DNA of 64,000 nucleotides from positions 4,016,847 through 4,080,846 of the forward strand of contig JASKMD010000016.1 in the NCBI GenBank assembly GCA_030144725.1, in the 5' to 3' direction. Position 1 is the first letter of the stretch; each line of letters starts with the position of its first letter. This DNA comes from Haematococcus lacustris. Taxonomy: Eukaryota > Chlorophyta > Chlorophyceae > Chlamydomonadales > Haematococcaceae. The notes below the pieces were generated by a model. That model was not told the DNA's origin, did no database searches, and was given only the letters and a program-made list of their open reading frames with translations. A program made the position numbers and the translations under genes. Below are positions 42,601 to 53,341 of this stretch, piece after piece.

Positions 42601-45600
42601 CAGGCAGTGATGGAAAGCAACACATGCCACCCCAACATGGGAACAGCTCATCAGGGGCGGGTTGATGATGATGACACGACAGGTAGCAGGCAACCAGGAC
42701 CAACAAGAGACAAGCATGAGGTGATGGCGCATGCACCCTCACCTGGCTCATTAGGATGAGGCATGGCCCAGCACTATGCACAGCAGCAGTGGGAGGAAGG
42801 CAGCAGCAGGGAGCATGGGAGCCAACAACATCAACCCAGGCACTGCCCCGCCCCGCCCACCTAAAGCGCTTGAGCACCACCACACTGAAGTGGCGGCCTC
42901 GCAGCCACGACAGCATGCCGCCCACCAGCGCCGCCGGGATCAGCCCCACCCACAGGGCCAGTGTGGTGGTGCGCTGCATCTGAGCAGCTTCAGCGTCAGA
43001 CTGAGCGCCGGGCGTGAAGGCCACCACCAGGAGCAGCACAGAGCAGTACAGGATGGCGGCGTAGCTGCCTGCAGCAACAGGTGGCAGTGGGGTCCCAGGT
43101 GGCAGCACGGGGCAGAGTGGAGCCAGGTGCTGGGAGTCAGAGGGTCAGCTGCACCAGGGGCAGCCAGCTGTGGACACAGACATTACAGGCTGCAGGGAAG
43201 AAGAGTGGGAGATGCAAGGTGTGACCAGGATGCGCTGCAGCATGAAAGGAAGGAGAGCAAGAAAGGGCAGTGCCATCTGGGTGCTCGACAGCTTGAGGAC
43301 AAGGGGTGGTCACGCTTGAGGTCGTCATGAACATGGTGTTAGTAAACTGCTGCGACACACAGAGACACAGCTGCCACAGTTCAGGCTCACTCTATGCCAT
43401 CACCCATTGCCCTGTGCATGACTGCTAGTCCCGCCCCTGACTGTATTCTTCGCCCGTGGCTGGTGGGCAGAGCTGTTGGCACAGACCTGTGCGGATGTGG
43501 TTGACCATGGCTGACATGTGAGGCACCCACTGCACGTACAGCCAGACCAGGCCCAGCGACAGCACCTGGGCCGCAGCGCAACCACAGCCAGGAGCAGGTG
43601 AGGCAGCCGGTGAGGCACACAACCTCAGCACCATGCCAGTGGTGCAGCAGCAGCAGCTGCTGGGCTGGCAGATGTGGCTAGCCATGAAAGCGGCCAGCAC
43701 TTGTGAAGCTTGTGTCCAGGAGGCTGCAGGGGTCATGGTGGGTGCGGTCTGTGCTGCTCAGGGCCCACCAGGAAGAAGATGGAGAGCCACCTGACGTTGG
43801 TGATGAAGACACTGGAGAAGGTCATGAGCACACGCAGGAGGAAGGACTGCACCTCGACCCTGCGTGCAGCCAGGCCAGGCTGCTCAGTGGTGCCAGCAGG
43901 AGCCAGGGAGAGGGCCCCGCACCCCTGACCTGCTTTGGCCACACCCCAATCTGGTTGCACTAGCTGCACAGTCAGCAGGAGGGCCAGGGCAAAAGCCATG
44001 ACGCCATGCCTGCAACAGGCAGGCATGCATGCACTCCATGCTGCCGCAATACCCCACAATGGCGAGGGGCTGTGCAAGTCAGGGCAGAGTGTCTTAGCAG
44101 CCTGGTACTGGGCCAGGCGTCTGGGCTTGAGCCGCCTGCTCACTTGGAGTGGCCTGTGGCCATCAGGTTCTTGGACAGAGGGTTCAGCTCCATATCTGCA
44201 CCAGCAAGCAGGCCCAGCACACCTTGCCGCTGTAGTGGAAGCAGCAAAGCATGAGGCTGACCAAGGCAGCAGCATCAGGCCTGAGATAAAGACACGCAGA
44301 CAAGGCAATGCATCATGAGCCTGCATGAAGCATGGAAGCTGCAGGCAGGACGTGTTTGTTGAAGCTGTGTGAAATGGGCGCTGCCAGTCAGCCCTTGTTC
44401 ACCACTCACCAGCCATTTGGAACACAGTCGCCAGGGGCACGAAGATGAGGAGGGTGAACACGGCCACCAGGGCGTGGATGATGTGAGGGGCCTTGAAGCA
44501 GGCTGCTTGCAGCACAGGCAACACCAGCGGCACGAGGCAGGCAGCATGGCAGCAACCCTCAATGTATTTAGACAGGCACCTCTGTTGCAACTTGAGCCCA
44601 GTCAAAGGTGGACATCGACAATTCGGTCAGGTGGCAGGGGAAGACACTTGCTTGCTGGCCTTCCTGCCGCCAGTGTGGCCAAACCTCAGCCATCGAGCAG
44701 TTCAGCACAACACTGCAAGCCTGGCCACTGACGACAGCAGTGCACCAGGCTTGGTTGTGGCATAGTGGCGTGTGCTGCATGTGCTGCACATCAGCTAGGC
44801 CTTGAGGTACGACACTGCTGCTCCAGGGTGTTGTGCTGTATGGTGGGCTGCATGCGGACCCTGGACAGGATGCAAGCGCACTGCCCTGGGCTTATGAAGG
44901 GTGGGGCCTTTAGCCATGACCTAGCCTGTCTCAAACCATGGCCAGCAAGCTGTGGAGCAACAACACGCCACATGGGTCAGGCTGCATGGCATGCTCTGCT
45001 GCCAGGCCTCGCTGAGCCACCAGCCTGGTCCTGCTACCGATTGCCAGTGCTCAACTCTTGCTCTGCTGTTGCTGCATGCCCGCACACCTGGCTGCTGACA
45101 CACACTGCGTCTCAGCAAACATCACATGTTGACGTGGCCTGCTGGCATGCTGCATGCACCTCCCCTGCTGCCCTACCTTGCGCAGGGAACTCCTGGTTGT
45201 AGAACTGGTTGGGGTTGGGGAAGTACTGGCAGTCCAAGGCGATGAGGAACAGGCTCATGGAAGCGATGTCCAGCACCTGCCCAGCCAGGTGCACAGCTGG
45301 TCATGCAGAACGGCCCATGTGCAGCCCCAGCTGCTGTCACCAGCCCGCTGCTCCATGTAGCTGAGCCCTTGCAAGTGGGGCATCGCAGCTGCAAGTGCAG
45401 CAGACATACCTGGAAGAAGATGTTCCCATACCACCTCAGCAGCGTGATAGGCCACACATAGTCAAACCTGCACGGCAGGCTAGGTCGTCCTTCAGTGCAT
45501 GTGCCTGGACAAAGGTGGCCATGGAGGTGCAGCTGCTGAGCTGCTGACGCTGTCTAGAGCTGCTCAGGCTCCCACCGGCTGTTCCTGAAGCTCCAGCCCA

Positions 45601-46545
45601 CCTGCACAAGGGCAGAGGCAGCCAACTCGTTGCCAGGACAGGATGGCGGCAGCGGGTTGGGCTGGCTGTCAACAGGCATGCAGTATGCGCGGGTGCGCAT
45701 GGCAGGTGTGGCTGTGAGCATACTCACCCAGAAGCAGAGCACCACCACCACCAGCAGGCCACCCGCCATGAGATAGAAGCAGACCAGGAAGAAGGTGTAG
45801 CCCATGTCTGTCATGATCCAATTGAGTCCAATGAAGGACACCACACGCCAGCCGCTGCAGCCAACACCAGCACATGGGGGAGGTCAAGACACGGCCACAG
45901 CTGCACTGCCACAGGGCGCCTGACACTACCATACAGAGCCCTGGGCGCCTGTGTATACACATGTTCCTGGACGCCTTACCTGTTGTGTGCATCAATGTCC
46001 CAGCCATAGCTTGGGTTGACTACCAGCAGGAACAGCTGGAGGGCGTCCAAAACCAAGCGAAAGAGCACCATGCGCCATGAGACCCGCTTTTCCTTGGACA
46101 CAGTGTAAAGCTGCAGTGGACAGTTCACCGGTGCAGCAGCTAATGCTCAACGCTTCCACAGCATGCTTGCGGTGTCAGGGCAGCTACCTGAGCCCAACTC
46201 TACCGACACCAGAAACAGCAGTAGCAGCAGCTCGTAGCATGTCACGGTGATGACAGACTGGCGGTGGTGAAAGCACGTGCCTTCCGTCAAACTCGCCGCT
46301 TACCACGCCAAATAGACCAGATGTAAATGCCCGCTGTTCCTCCACCTCCTCTTGATCGGATTTGTTCCTTTACATTTTTGGCAGTTTTGTCTCATCAATG
46401 TCATCGTGCCTTGTGCAACACGTGTGGCAATGCAATTGCAGTGCAAGTCTGCTGAACTGTCGCACCTGTCGCCTTCGGGGGCTGCTGTAAAGCTGCTTCT
46501 GCTATAGCTTTCTGCGTAGCTTTCTGCTCCATCGCTCGTTCCCAT
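18844..46545 (-). CDS. TmcB-like multipass membrane protein with PAS domains (left copy, complete)
   Basis: A single very long gene reads from ATG at 46545 to a stop at 18844. Exact early exons are 46545-46466, 46367-46304, 46110-45980 and 45854-45728. About 45 further exons were recognised by frame and homology. Order of content: a short acidic N-terminus (MGTSDGAESYAESYSRSS), an N-terminal bundle of about nine membrane helices, a helical linker (HTSLNHLTEDVRNIDATIR, KFLEQVKHDPWQSAKWLA), PAS-type domains, a long low-complexity middle part, a second membrane region with a likely exposed segment bearing N-glycosylation sequons, and a C-terminus with NETRRVAELLSQLPTEVAV. This matches the 'tiny macrocysts protein B' family, which is greatly expanded in chlamydomonadalean algae. 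It is probably a membrane sensor; ligand and pathway are unknown. The exon set between 36 and 28 kb is the least certain. Confidence 0.8.
28931..28962. repeat. (CATGC)n pentamer repeat
   Basis: Six tandem CATGC units lie in an intron of the left TmcB-like gene. Confidence 0.75.
34488..34590. repeat. 52-bp tandem duplication
   Basis: Two nearly identical 52-bp copies beginning ACCCAAGTACACAAGTACC lie in an intron of the left TmcB-like gene. A shorter partial copy (CAATGACC) precedes them. Confidence 0.8.
37330..40720 (-). other. helical linker and PAS block of the left TmcB-like protein
   Basis: The exons encode SHREALLALRQFWTHLM, SRHAANVSILRLFAKFLEQV and EAEKLEQAEEDA. A PAS fold follows: GHDTRAVFVINALGIVQLTN (about 39700), TVQRMFGYTKSEIKGKNINC (exon 5' end at 39529), GKHNEFVALHKER (about 39130), HVFGVTLHVTKISGIG (about 38900) and EDMLFLGVVQ (about 38500). 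A second PAS-like unit contains MARVWVMLGSEAVVCVDPAF, FTDMSGFRSEELLGSQL and CDVTISPGAIGSYKFLVFKW, and a third lies further on (SLLLVADKHGRVAHVTEALA, about 37000). PAS domains sense small ligands, redox state or light. I see no LOV-type cysteine motif, so the ligand cannot be guessed. Confidence 0.75.
42290..46110 (-). other. N-terminal membrane domain of the left TmcB-like protein
   Basis: The minus-strand exons encode hydrophobic helices in this order: LFRLVLDALQLFLLVV, YTFFLVCFYLMAGG, LDIASMSLFLIALD, IIHALVAVFTLLIFVPLATV, then MELNPLSKNLMATGHSK, FLLRVLMTFSSVFITNV with VRWLSIFFLV, VLSLGLVWLYVQWV, YAAILYCSVLLLVVAF and ALWVGLIPAALVGGMLSWL. A soluble segment follows (YRFTDAREVEILSRCC and DDELLDAAAVALAETVLK). 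The order and conserved blocks are those of the TmcB family. Every block has a counterpart in the right copy. Confidence 0.75.
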
Positions 46546-46721
46546 CCTTCAGGTCAGCGTCAGCTGCACACTGGGCTCATCACTTTTGCATTTGCGGTAG
46601 GCATTCAACACGCTCAGTTATCGACAAGCCCAACCATTGATATCTACAGGGTCTTCAAGTTCGTCATCTTACCCAAGTGTATTTGTATCATGCAAGCTCT
46701 GCTATACATCCACATGGAGCA
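46546..46721. promoter_or_regulatory. promoter-side spacer of the left TmcB-like gene, ending in target duplication AGCA
   Basis: About 175 bp separate the left start codon from the transposon. Together with 52776-53341 this formed a divergent intergenic region of about 742 bp before insertion. AGCA at 46718-46721 is repeated at 52772-52775. I see no clear TATA box. Confidence 0.5.
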
Positions 46722-46746
46722 GGCTACCCCTCCCATTGAACCACCA
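46722..46746 (+). repeat. left terminal inverted repeat of the 6-kb transposon
   Basis: This is a 25-bp perfect match to the reverse complement of 52747-52771. It starts with GG immediately after the AGCA flank. Confidence 0.92.
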
Positions 46747-47271
46747 ACCCCCCTAACGATAAGGGACAACGGCTTTTCCGGACTCATTTTTGCACCGATT
46801 CACACGCGGATTGAAGCGTCGGAGAGCGGCTGCGCTGAGGCACACGCTGAGCCGGTAGGGCATGTTGCCGGGTATCCGACCCTACCGAGCCTGCGGACTC
46901 GATGTACGCTGACCCAATAGCAGTGAGTCCCTGTTTAACGCGATGGCTAGTGCGCGATGTGTTAAGAGCCCGACCCCATGTCCAACATGATAACCAACAT
47001 GCGCTGGCTCAGGGGCTCTGAAACTTGGAGGAGACCACAGTAGGAGCACAGCAGTGGCAGCTGCATCAACCCCTTGTTGATTAGGCTCCAAAAGGTAAGC
47101 AAACACTCCTCCATGCTGCCCACTGTGTTGATGTCAGTCTTACAACCATCGAAGTGAATCGAAGTCTCCAGCCTTGCGTCACTGGCTAGGGAACTCACTG
47201 TGGACCCCCTGCCAAGCTCTCAACTCTTCCCGAGAAATCCCAAGAGGGGTTTTTGAAGTTGCCGTGCCCAC

Positions 47272-50200
47272 ATGGCTGCAGGTATGGGTTTGTTCTCCAA
47301 ATCCCACCCCTACAAACGGCAGGGGGGCCAGGCTGCCCGCTGTGCGTGTTGTACGAAGTCTACGCAAGCTGGCAGCACTGGCTGGGTGGAAATCCATGTG
47401 GAGGGGGAGGCAGCTTTCTACAGATCCGGATGCAGTCACACAGCCATCGGCCAGGTCACAGCCCAGATGTCTGAAGTCATCACGGCTTGCGACAACCTGG
47501 AGCCCGCCCTAATTCCACTAGCCCACAGGACTTGCGCTGAGGCTGCTGCAGCTGCGCATGCTGTGTGCCAGCGGCTGCGGGGGCAGGAGTCAGCCAGTCA
47601 GCTCCAGCCCATGCCCCGTCTCAGCTCCACACCCACGCAAGCACATGCACAGCCTGGGCCAGCCCATGCGCCCTGCCCCCACCATCTCCCAGACCAGCCA
47701 CCCTCGCACCCATCACAGCTGCAGGGGTCCAGCCAGCACCACCCGGCCCTGCCGGCACTGCTGCACCTACCGGGGCTCTCCATCCTCACTAGGCCTGCCA
47801 CCAACCCTGTGACCTCACCTGCCGTGGAGCAACAGCCCATCATGTGAGTGCCCCTGCTGGATGATGGGCTGACATGGCAAGCCAGCTGAACAACATCAGT
47901 TGCACACTCAGGCTGCAGCCTGTTTCCACCCATTCCACCTGGCACCCTTGTGAAAGCACCACTCGTCACACTCTTGTGTGTGGTGTCATGCAGACACACC
48001 ACCGAGGAGCAGGACGAGCAGACCATGCCCCCAAGCATGCCCAAGCAGCAGCAGGACTGGGCAACCGCAAGGTGCACTTTTCACTCCTTAGCCCTGACCT
48101 GCACCAGCCCTGCCTTGCACCAGCCCTGCCTTGCACCAGCCTTGCCCTGCCTTGCACCAGCCTTGCCCTGACCTGCACCAGGCTTGCCCTGACCTGCACC
48201 TGCCCTGCCTTGCACCAGCCTTGCCCTGGCTATGGCCATAGCCTGACCTTCGCTGAACTGCCTTGCCCTTCTTTGCTCCTTTGGTCCTTTGGCTGCAGGT
48301 CAATTGCTGCTGAAGTTCTCCAGCAGATACAGCAAGTACCCACACTGTTGCGCCTTCTGCGGTCACAACCTGATAGCAAGGTGATGCTACAGTTGTCAAC
48401 ACTGCAAGATGCTGAGGTACAACTTGGCCGACTGGAGTTTGCGCTACAGTACATCATGCAACCCAGGTAGCAAGGGAGGGAGAAGCGGGGCGAAGGGCAG
48501 GGGCAAGGGGTGGGGCTGGGAGTGGTGACGGCGAATGCGGCACATGTGAAGCTACCATGCTACCTGCCACGCCATGCTACCATGCTACCATGCTACCTGC
48601 CCTGCCATGATGTGCTGCAGGCCCTTCTCGACATCCCAGTTGGCAGCACTACCTGGAGACCAGGGTCCTGGCACCCCCGCACCCTTGCATCAGGGGGCCA
48701 TCCACTTCGAGGTCAATACGCCGGCATGCAGCATGCCATCAGCCTCCATGCAGCCACTCATCCAGCCCCAGCCTCAACCTCAACCTGAGCCTAGCCCCAG
48801 CCCCAACCCCAGCCCCCACCCCAACCCCCATGCCAGCCCCTGCCCTGGTCCCCACTCCTCCCCTCATCCCAGCCCTCGCCACCACCTCAGCCCTCATCGC
48901 AGCCCCCGCACCAGCCCTCACCCCAGCCCCCCGGGCTGCCCCAGCCCCTGCTCCTGCCCCAGCTGCAGCCCTAGCCCCGCCCCCTGCCCCTGGCACGACC
49001 AAAACCTGGCCTGTCTGCAGGCCATTAGCCCTGCTGAACGGACCAGGTTGCTGTGCGAGGTGGAGGCACGCTTTTCACCCAGCACCATACAGTTCCTCAG
49101 AGAGAGGGGGGCTGCCAAAGCTGCAGCATGTTGCTGCCCCCCTCACTCCCCCTCCCCCTCCCCATTCCCCTCCCCCCGCTCCAGCCCCAGCCCGCCCCCG
49201 CCAGCCCCCCCTCCCCCCGCTCCAGCCTCCAGCCTCCCCCCGCTCCAGCCTCCCCCCGCTCCAGCCTCCCCCCGCTCCAGCCCCAGCCCGCCCCCACCAG
49301 CTTCCGCAGCTGCCACCCGTGCTGCCACAGCGCAACACAGTGCACCACACACCGACAGGGGCAGGAGCAGGGAGAGGGGCAGGAGCAGGGAGAGGGGCAG
49401 GAGCAGGGAGAGGGGCAGGAGCAGGGAGAGGGGCAGGAGCAGGGAGAGGGGCAGGAGCAGGGAGAGGGGCAGGAGCAGGTCAGGGCCAGCACCTCCCACC
49501 CATGTTCCTGCCACGCATGCGGAGAACCAGCAGCAGCAGCAGCAGGAGCCGTGTAAGCGAAGGAAGCGCGGATCAGCAGCAGGACCCCGTGACAAGCACA
49601 TTGAGCGCATGGGTCAGGAGGTGGTGGAGGTGTTTGGGCGCTGTGGCTCAGCAGACCAGCAGGCTCAGCTGTTAGACAGAGTGCTCACCAGCCCCCAACT
49701 AGAGCTGGCAGTGCAACAGGCCATGCAGCAGTGTCCCACCACCAAACAGAGGGTGGCTTGCTTACTGCTCGACAGAGTGCAACTGCTCATGGACTCCGGC
49801 ACGTGTGGCAAGAAGGGAGGCCAGCACACAGATGACGTGACAGCAAGGAGAGTTTTGGCATGCTTGGTGCCTCCGGAACTGCGGGAGCAGCAGCTTGTGA
49901 GTGCCTTTGCTCACCACTCTGGCCTAGACCGCCACTGGGTGTCAGAGGCAGCGCAACAGAATTTAGAGCAGCGTGCAAGCATTCAAGACCGGGCAGATAG
50001 TCTCCGTCACTTCGCCGCTGTCAGAGCCCCTGACAACAGGGGCCACCAGGGCATCAGCCAGGCGGTGTTCGACTACATTCGCCACTACTACCATGAGCAC
50101 AGCAAGCCCTCGCCCTCGTGCAAGGACCAGCGGTCATATCGGGTGTGCCAGACTGCTGGGTGAGTGCCCTACCGCCAAACTGCATGTGCACCGTTGACTG

Positions 50201-52457
50201 TGCATGAATGCATGCATGCGCCACATGCAATGCAACCACTAATGTGCCCCAGCCACAAGTCTTGCTGCATGAGTGCTTGCGTGTGTGGTGCTTGCACCAT
50301 AGGGATGACGAGCGCACACTTGTGAACGAGACCAGGCGTTTCTTCGAGAGCTCACTGTTGGTGATGTGGCTTGAGTTTGATGACGAGCAGCAACACTTGG
50401 AGGAGCAATGGCGGCAGAATCAGCATCAGCAAGGAGGGCAGCTGCAGCAGCCACCCAGCATGCGTGTCAGCCTCAGCACGTTTGTCAGGCTGAGGCCGCC
50501 ATGGGTGGCACGCCTGACGGCATCACAGCGGCAAGTGTGTGTGTGCAAGACCTGCTGCAACCTGGACAACTTGCTCACAGCACTAGCCCAACACAAAAAG
50601 AGCTTGCAGCTGCCCCCCGCTGCAACCATTGCTGCCCCCCTAGCTGCCCCCCTGGCTGCAGCAGGCGCTGCCCCTCAGCCGCCCCCCCTCCCAGGGGGTG
50701 CTGCCCCCCCTGTTGCTGAGGAGGAGGTCGAATCCCTCACCGCAGCCGCCTCTCCCTTCATTGACCCAACAGGGGAATTTGAGCAGCAGGCACATAGGTG
50801 GCAAGCGGAGCAAGAGCGTCAGCCTTGGCTGGCCCCCCCACCCTTCCCCACCCCTCCACCCCAGCGGATCAGCACCCATTCTCCACCCTTCCTTCCTTCC
50901 CCCCCACCCTTCCCCCACCCTTCCCCACCCCTCCGCCCTTCCTCCCTTTCCCCATCCTTCTCCCCACCTCTCTCCCTTCCTGGCCTTCCTCCTGCCCTGC
51001 TGCCTTCACCCCCTCCCCTCCCTCCCCCCTCCCCCCTCCCCGTCCCACCACCTCCCAGCAAAACACAGCCCTTGAGCGCCACAGCTATGCGGCAGTTGTT
51101 CCTGTGTCCTTGTGAGCTTGGCCAGCAGCCTAGCCTTGCCTGCTCTTTCCGCACATGCCTCCATTGCAAGTCGCACAGGCTACAGCTGCAGCCGGATGTA
51201 GATGGCAGCGTCATGCTCACTGTGCGTCAGTATGGAAAGCCATCATCAGCTGTAGGCAGCCGGCCGGTTGAGCTGCTGTGCATGAGGGTGAGCTTGAGTG
51301 ATGCTGTTGGCATGTTGAACAAGCAGATGCCAGAGTACATCAAGCACCACCGGTTGGCACATCACCAGCTGCAGGTTTTCCGTGAGCATCGTGAGGCCGT
51401 CAAGGCAGGCAAGGATGGGAAGGTGGTTATTTCATGTGATTGGTCAGAGAAGCTGACTGTTGAGCGCAGCGTTGAGATCATGTCAGAGCACTGGCATGCA
51501 GCGCAGATAGGCATTCTCGTTGCGTGTGCATACTTCAAGAACAAAGAGGGGGCCTACTATGAGCAGACCGTGTATGTGATGACAGATGGGAAGGAGCAGT
51601 CGGCAGCCATTACCCAAGCAGCAGTGAACCAGGTGGTGTGTTATTTGCTGGCAGAGCATGACATGGACATGAGGCAGTTATATATGTGGTCTGATGGGTG
51701 TGCAGGGCAGTTCAAGGGCGCCCCAGCCATGCGACAGCATTGGGGTATGGCACAGAGGTTCAGCGTGCCAGTGTGGTGGAGCTATGGGGCTACAGCACAC
51801 TTTAAGGGCGGGCATGATTCAGAGGGAGGGGTGGTGAAGCAGTGGTTGAGGGGTGAGATCCTGGCTGATCGTGTTGGGAAGTGCAATGCATTGGGGTTTG
51901 TACAGCATTGCAATGCATATCACAAGGCAGCTACTGCTGCTGACCCCAGCAAGGCTCACCGTGCACGAGCAAGTGTGGGTCATCGGTGGTGTTTGGAGCT
52001 GAGCACACATGAGGTAGGGCTTTGCAGTGCTCCACAACGGGATGCACATGCCTTTGCATCATCCATCCCCGGCTCTATGAGCATGCACAGCTGCTTCTTT
52101 CCTGCTGCAGGGATCCAGGTTGAGTGGTCACAGACTGCATGTGCATGTGCCCAATGCATGACCCCCGCACCAAGGGGTGAGTGTGTGAGGCCCTCCATCA
52201 CAAAGCCCTTTGTAGCCATGCCCATGTTCGATCAGAAGAGGGATGACAAGCATTGGGACGATGAGTGCCTCACCCTTCTGTGCTCATTTGCACCAGACAG
52301 CGTGATGCAGCTGTGCACCTTGGGCAAGAAGCTGAGCGTGAAGATGTTAAACGAGTATTGCAAGGCAGTGGGGTTGTGTGTGCCAGCCAACACCTTGCGT
52401 GCTGACCTACGATACATGGTGCTGCAGCATTTAAATGAGCAGGCAGAGTGCGACTGA
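47272..52457 (+). CDS. transposase-like protein with RNase H-fold/DDE-type signature and Pro-rich/RS linkers
   Basis: Five exons join in frame to about 1,514 aa: 47272-47843, 47994-48071, 48299-48466, 48621-50142, 50253-52457. Features by residue: a 1-190 N-terminal region with CACCTKSTQAGSTGWVEIHV; Ser/Pro/Pro-rich tracts at about 323-506 and 973-1050; seven GRSRER repeats at about 519-559; a helical block at about 600-780 with YIRHYYHEHSKPSPSCKDQ; Cys-rich clusters near 876 (CVCKTCC) and 1065-1090 (CPC, then FRTCLHC), possibly zinc-binding. Candidate catalytic residues are Asp1176 (VVISCDWSEKL), Asp1261 (MWSDGCAGQFKG) and His1301/Asp1302 (HFKGGHDSEGGVVK). This spacing resembles RNase H-fold transposases. 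I do not recognise the exact family. The exon 4 donor (CGG|GTGTGC) is weak; the stronger GTGAGT at 50160 breaks the frame. Confidence 0.72.
48097..48238. repeat. degenerate CTTGCACCAGCCCTGC repeats
   Basis: Tandem 11-16-bp units lie in intron 2 of the transposon gene. Confidence 0.7.
49357..49478 (+). repeat. 18-bp in-frame minisatellite encoding GRSRER
   Basis: About seven nearly identical copies of GGCAGGAGCAGGGAGAGG encode an alternating Arg/Ser/Glu linker in the transposase-like protein. The period keeps the frame. Confidence 0.9.
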
Positions 52458-52466
52458 GCTGGCTGT

Positions 52467-52471
52467 GTAAG
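52467..52471 (+). terminator. candidate TGTAA polyadenylation signal of the transposon gene
   Basis: TGTAA occurs ten bases after the stop codon at 52455-52457, the canonical signal for this algal group. Confidence 0.45.
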
Positions 52472-52746
52472 ATGACGTTGAGAAAACTGGGCTCCATGCG
52501 TAAAGTGTACCGCAGTGTACCGCAGCGGAGAACTCCGCATCCTGCGTCGTGGGTGTTGTGAAGCAGCATTACAAAGTCCCATTGCGCAGAGCGAAACCGT
52601 TCGCGTGCCTGGCTGACTGCCGGTCACCGCAGGGTGCCAGCAGCTCGGGCGCGCAGGCGCAAGCGCAACGCAAAGATAAGGCGTTCCGCGTTAAAATGAC
52701 AACTCAACTCTCACCAGGCACGCCGCAAAGTCAAATGTCCCTTACG

Positions 52747-52771
52747 TGGTGGTTCAATGGGAGGGGTAGCC
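52747..52771 (-). repeat. right terminal inverted repeat of the 6-kb transposon
   Basis: This is the exact reverse complement of the left terminus. The next four bases are AGCA, the presumed target duplication. Confidence 0.92.
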
Positions 52772-52775
52772 AGCA

Positions 52776-53341
52776 TCCCTTCGCACCAGTCCATTACCGG
52801 TGCGATGGTAAGACCATCATGCTGTCAGTATTGACATAACATCTCTTGACCCCCCTTGTAATTTTGGCCTCAGTCAAAGCGTGTCAGTCAACTAGTATGC
52901 CCTGGTTGCAGCCGGTTGTTGCCTACGTTGCAGACAGATGCAGACAGCCCGCGGTCTGTGATTAGGAGGTGCCGGTCTGCTGGCGAGCTGTGCCGCTACC
53001 ATCCTTTGATGCCCGGGAGTGAGTTCCGGGAGGGAGTGCGTGCACACCGCGGACATGGAGGTCGCAGAGGCGCAGAAGGAGCGGATAAAATGGATCAAGG
53101 ACGCCCGGCACGTTGTGGCGCACCAGGGCGGGGCGGGGCGGGGCGGGGCTCGTATTTCATTCCGTACAATGTACAATCGCGCCAGTATCAGCTGGTGGGG
53201 GTGTTTCATAGCAGTTTATGTGCGAGACGGCACATGCGACCGGGGTGTGCTCAAACAATTTCGCGGCCAGAACTGTGACATGAAGATGTGGTATGTTGTT
53301 GGATTAGATAGTAGCTGCACCGAAATGGTTGCCAAGCAAAG
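52776..53341. promoter_or_regulatory. promoter-side spacer of the right TmcB-like gene
   Basis: About 566 bp lie between the transposon and the right start codon. It includes a short GGGGC repeat near 53129. I see no supported exon. Apart from the start-codon region it does not visibly match the left spacer. Confidence 0.4.

Larger units (their letters stand above)
35902..46545. repeat. left arm of a large inverted duplication
   Basis: The reverse complement of this segment matches 53342-64000 in the same exon order and spacing. Matching positions sum to about 99,933 near the 5' end (46081 with 53852), 99,876 at the PAS exon (39529 with 60347) and 99,902 at the far end (35902 with 64000), so indels nearly balance. 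Both exons and introns match, with scattered substitutions. The arm probably continues below 35902, but its partner is cut by the window end. Confidence 0.9.
46722..52771 (+). mobile_element. 6,050-bp DNA transposon with 25-bp terminal inverted repeats
   Basis: The left terminus 46722-46746 (beginning GGCTACCCCTCCCATTGAAC) is the exact reverse complement of 52747-52771. After an unmatched stretch of about a dozen bases on the left, a second matching block (TAAGGGACA) appears at both ends. The insertion is flanked by a 4-bp direct repeat AGCA (46718-46721 and 52772-52775). One plus-strand gene with an RNase H-like signature fills the interior. I do not recognise the terminal sequence as a named superfamily. 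The element looks complete and potentially autonomous. Confidence 0.88.

Noticed and set aside
43387..43736. Long overlapping frames mirrored at 56197-56546
   Set aside because: They recur in both arms only because the arms are duplicated. The in-frame exon there is the short VLSLGLVWLYVQWV segment.
46722..52771. Retrotransposon interpretation of the 6-kb insertion
   Set aside because: It has short inverted termini, no long terminal repeats, no poly-A end, no reverse transcriptase motif, and its gene has introns.
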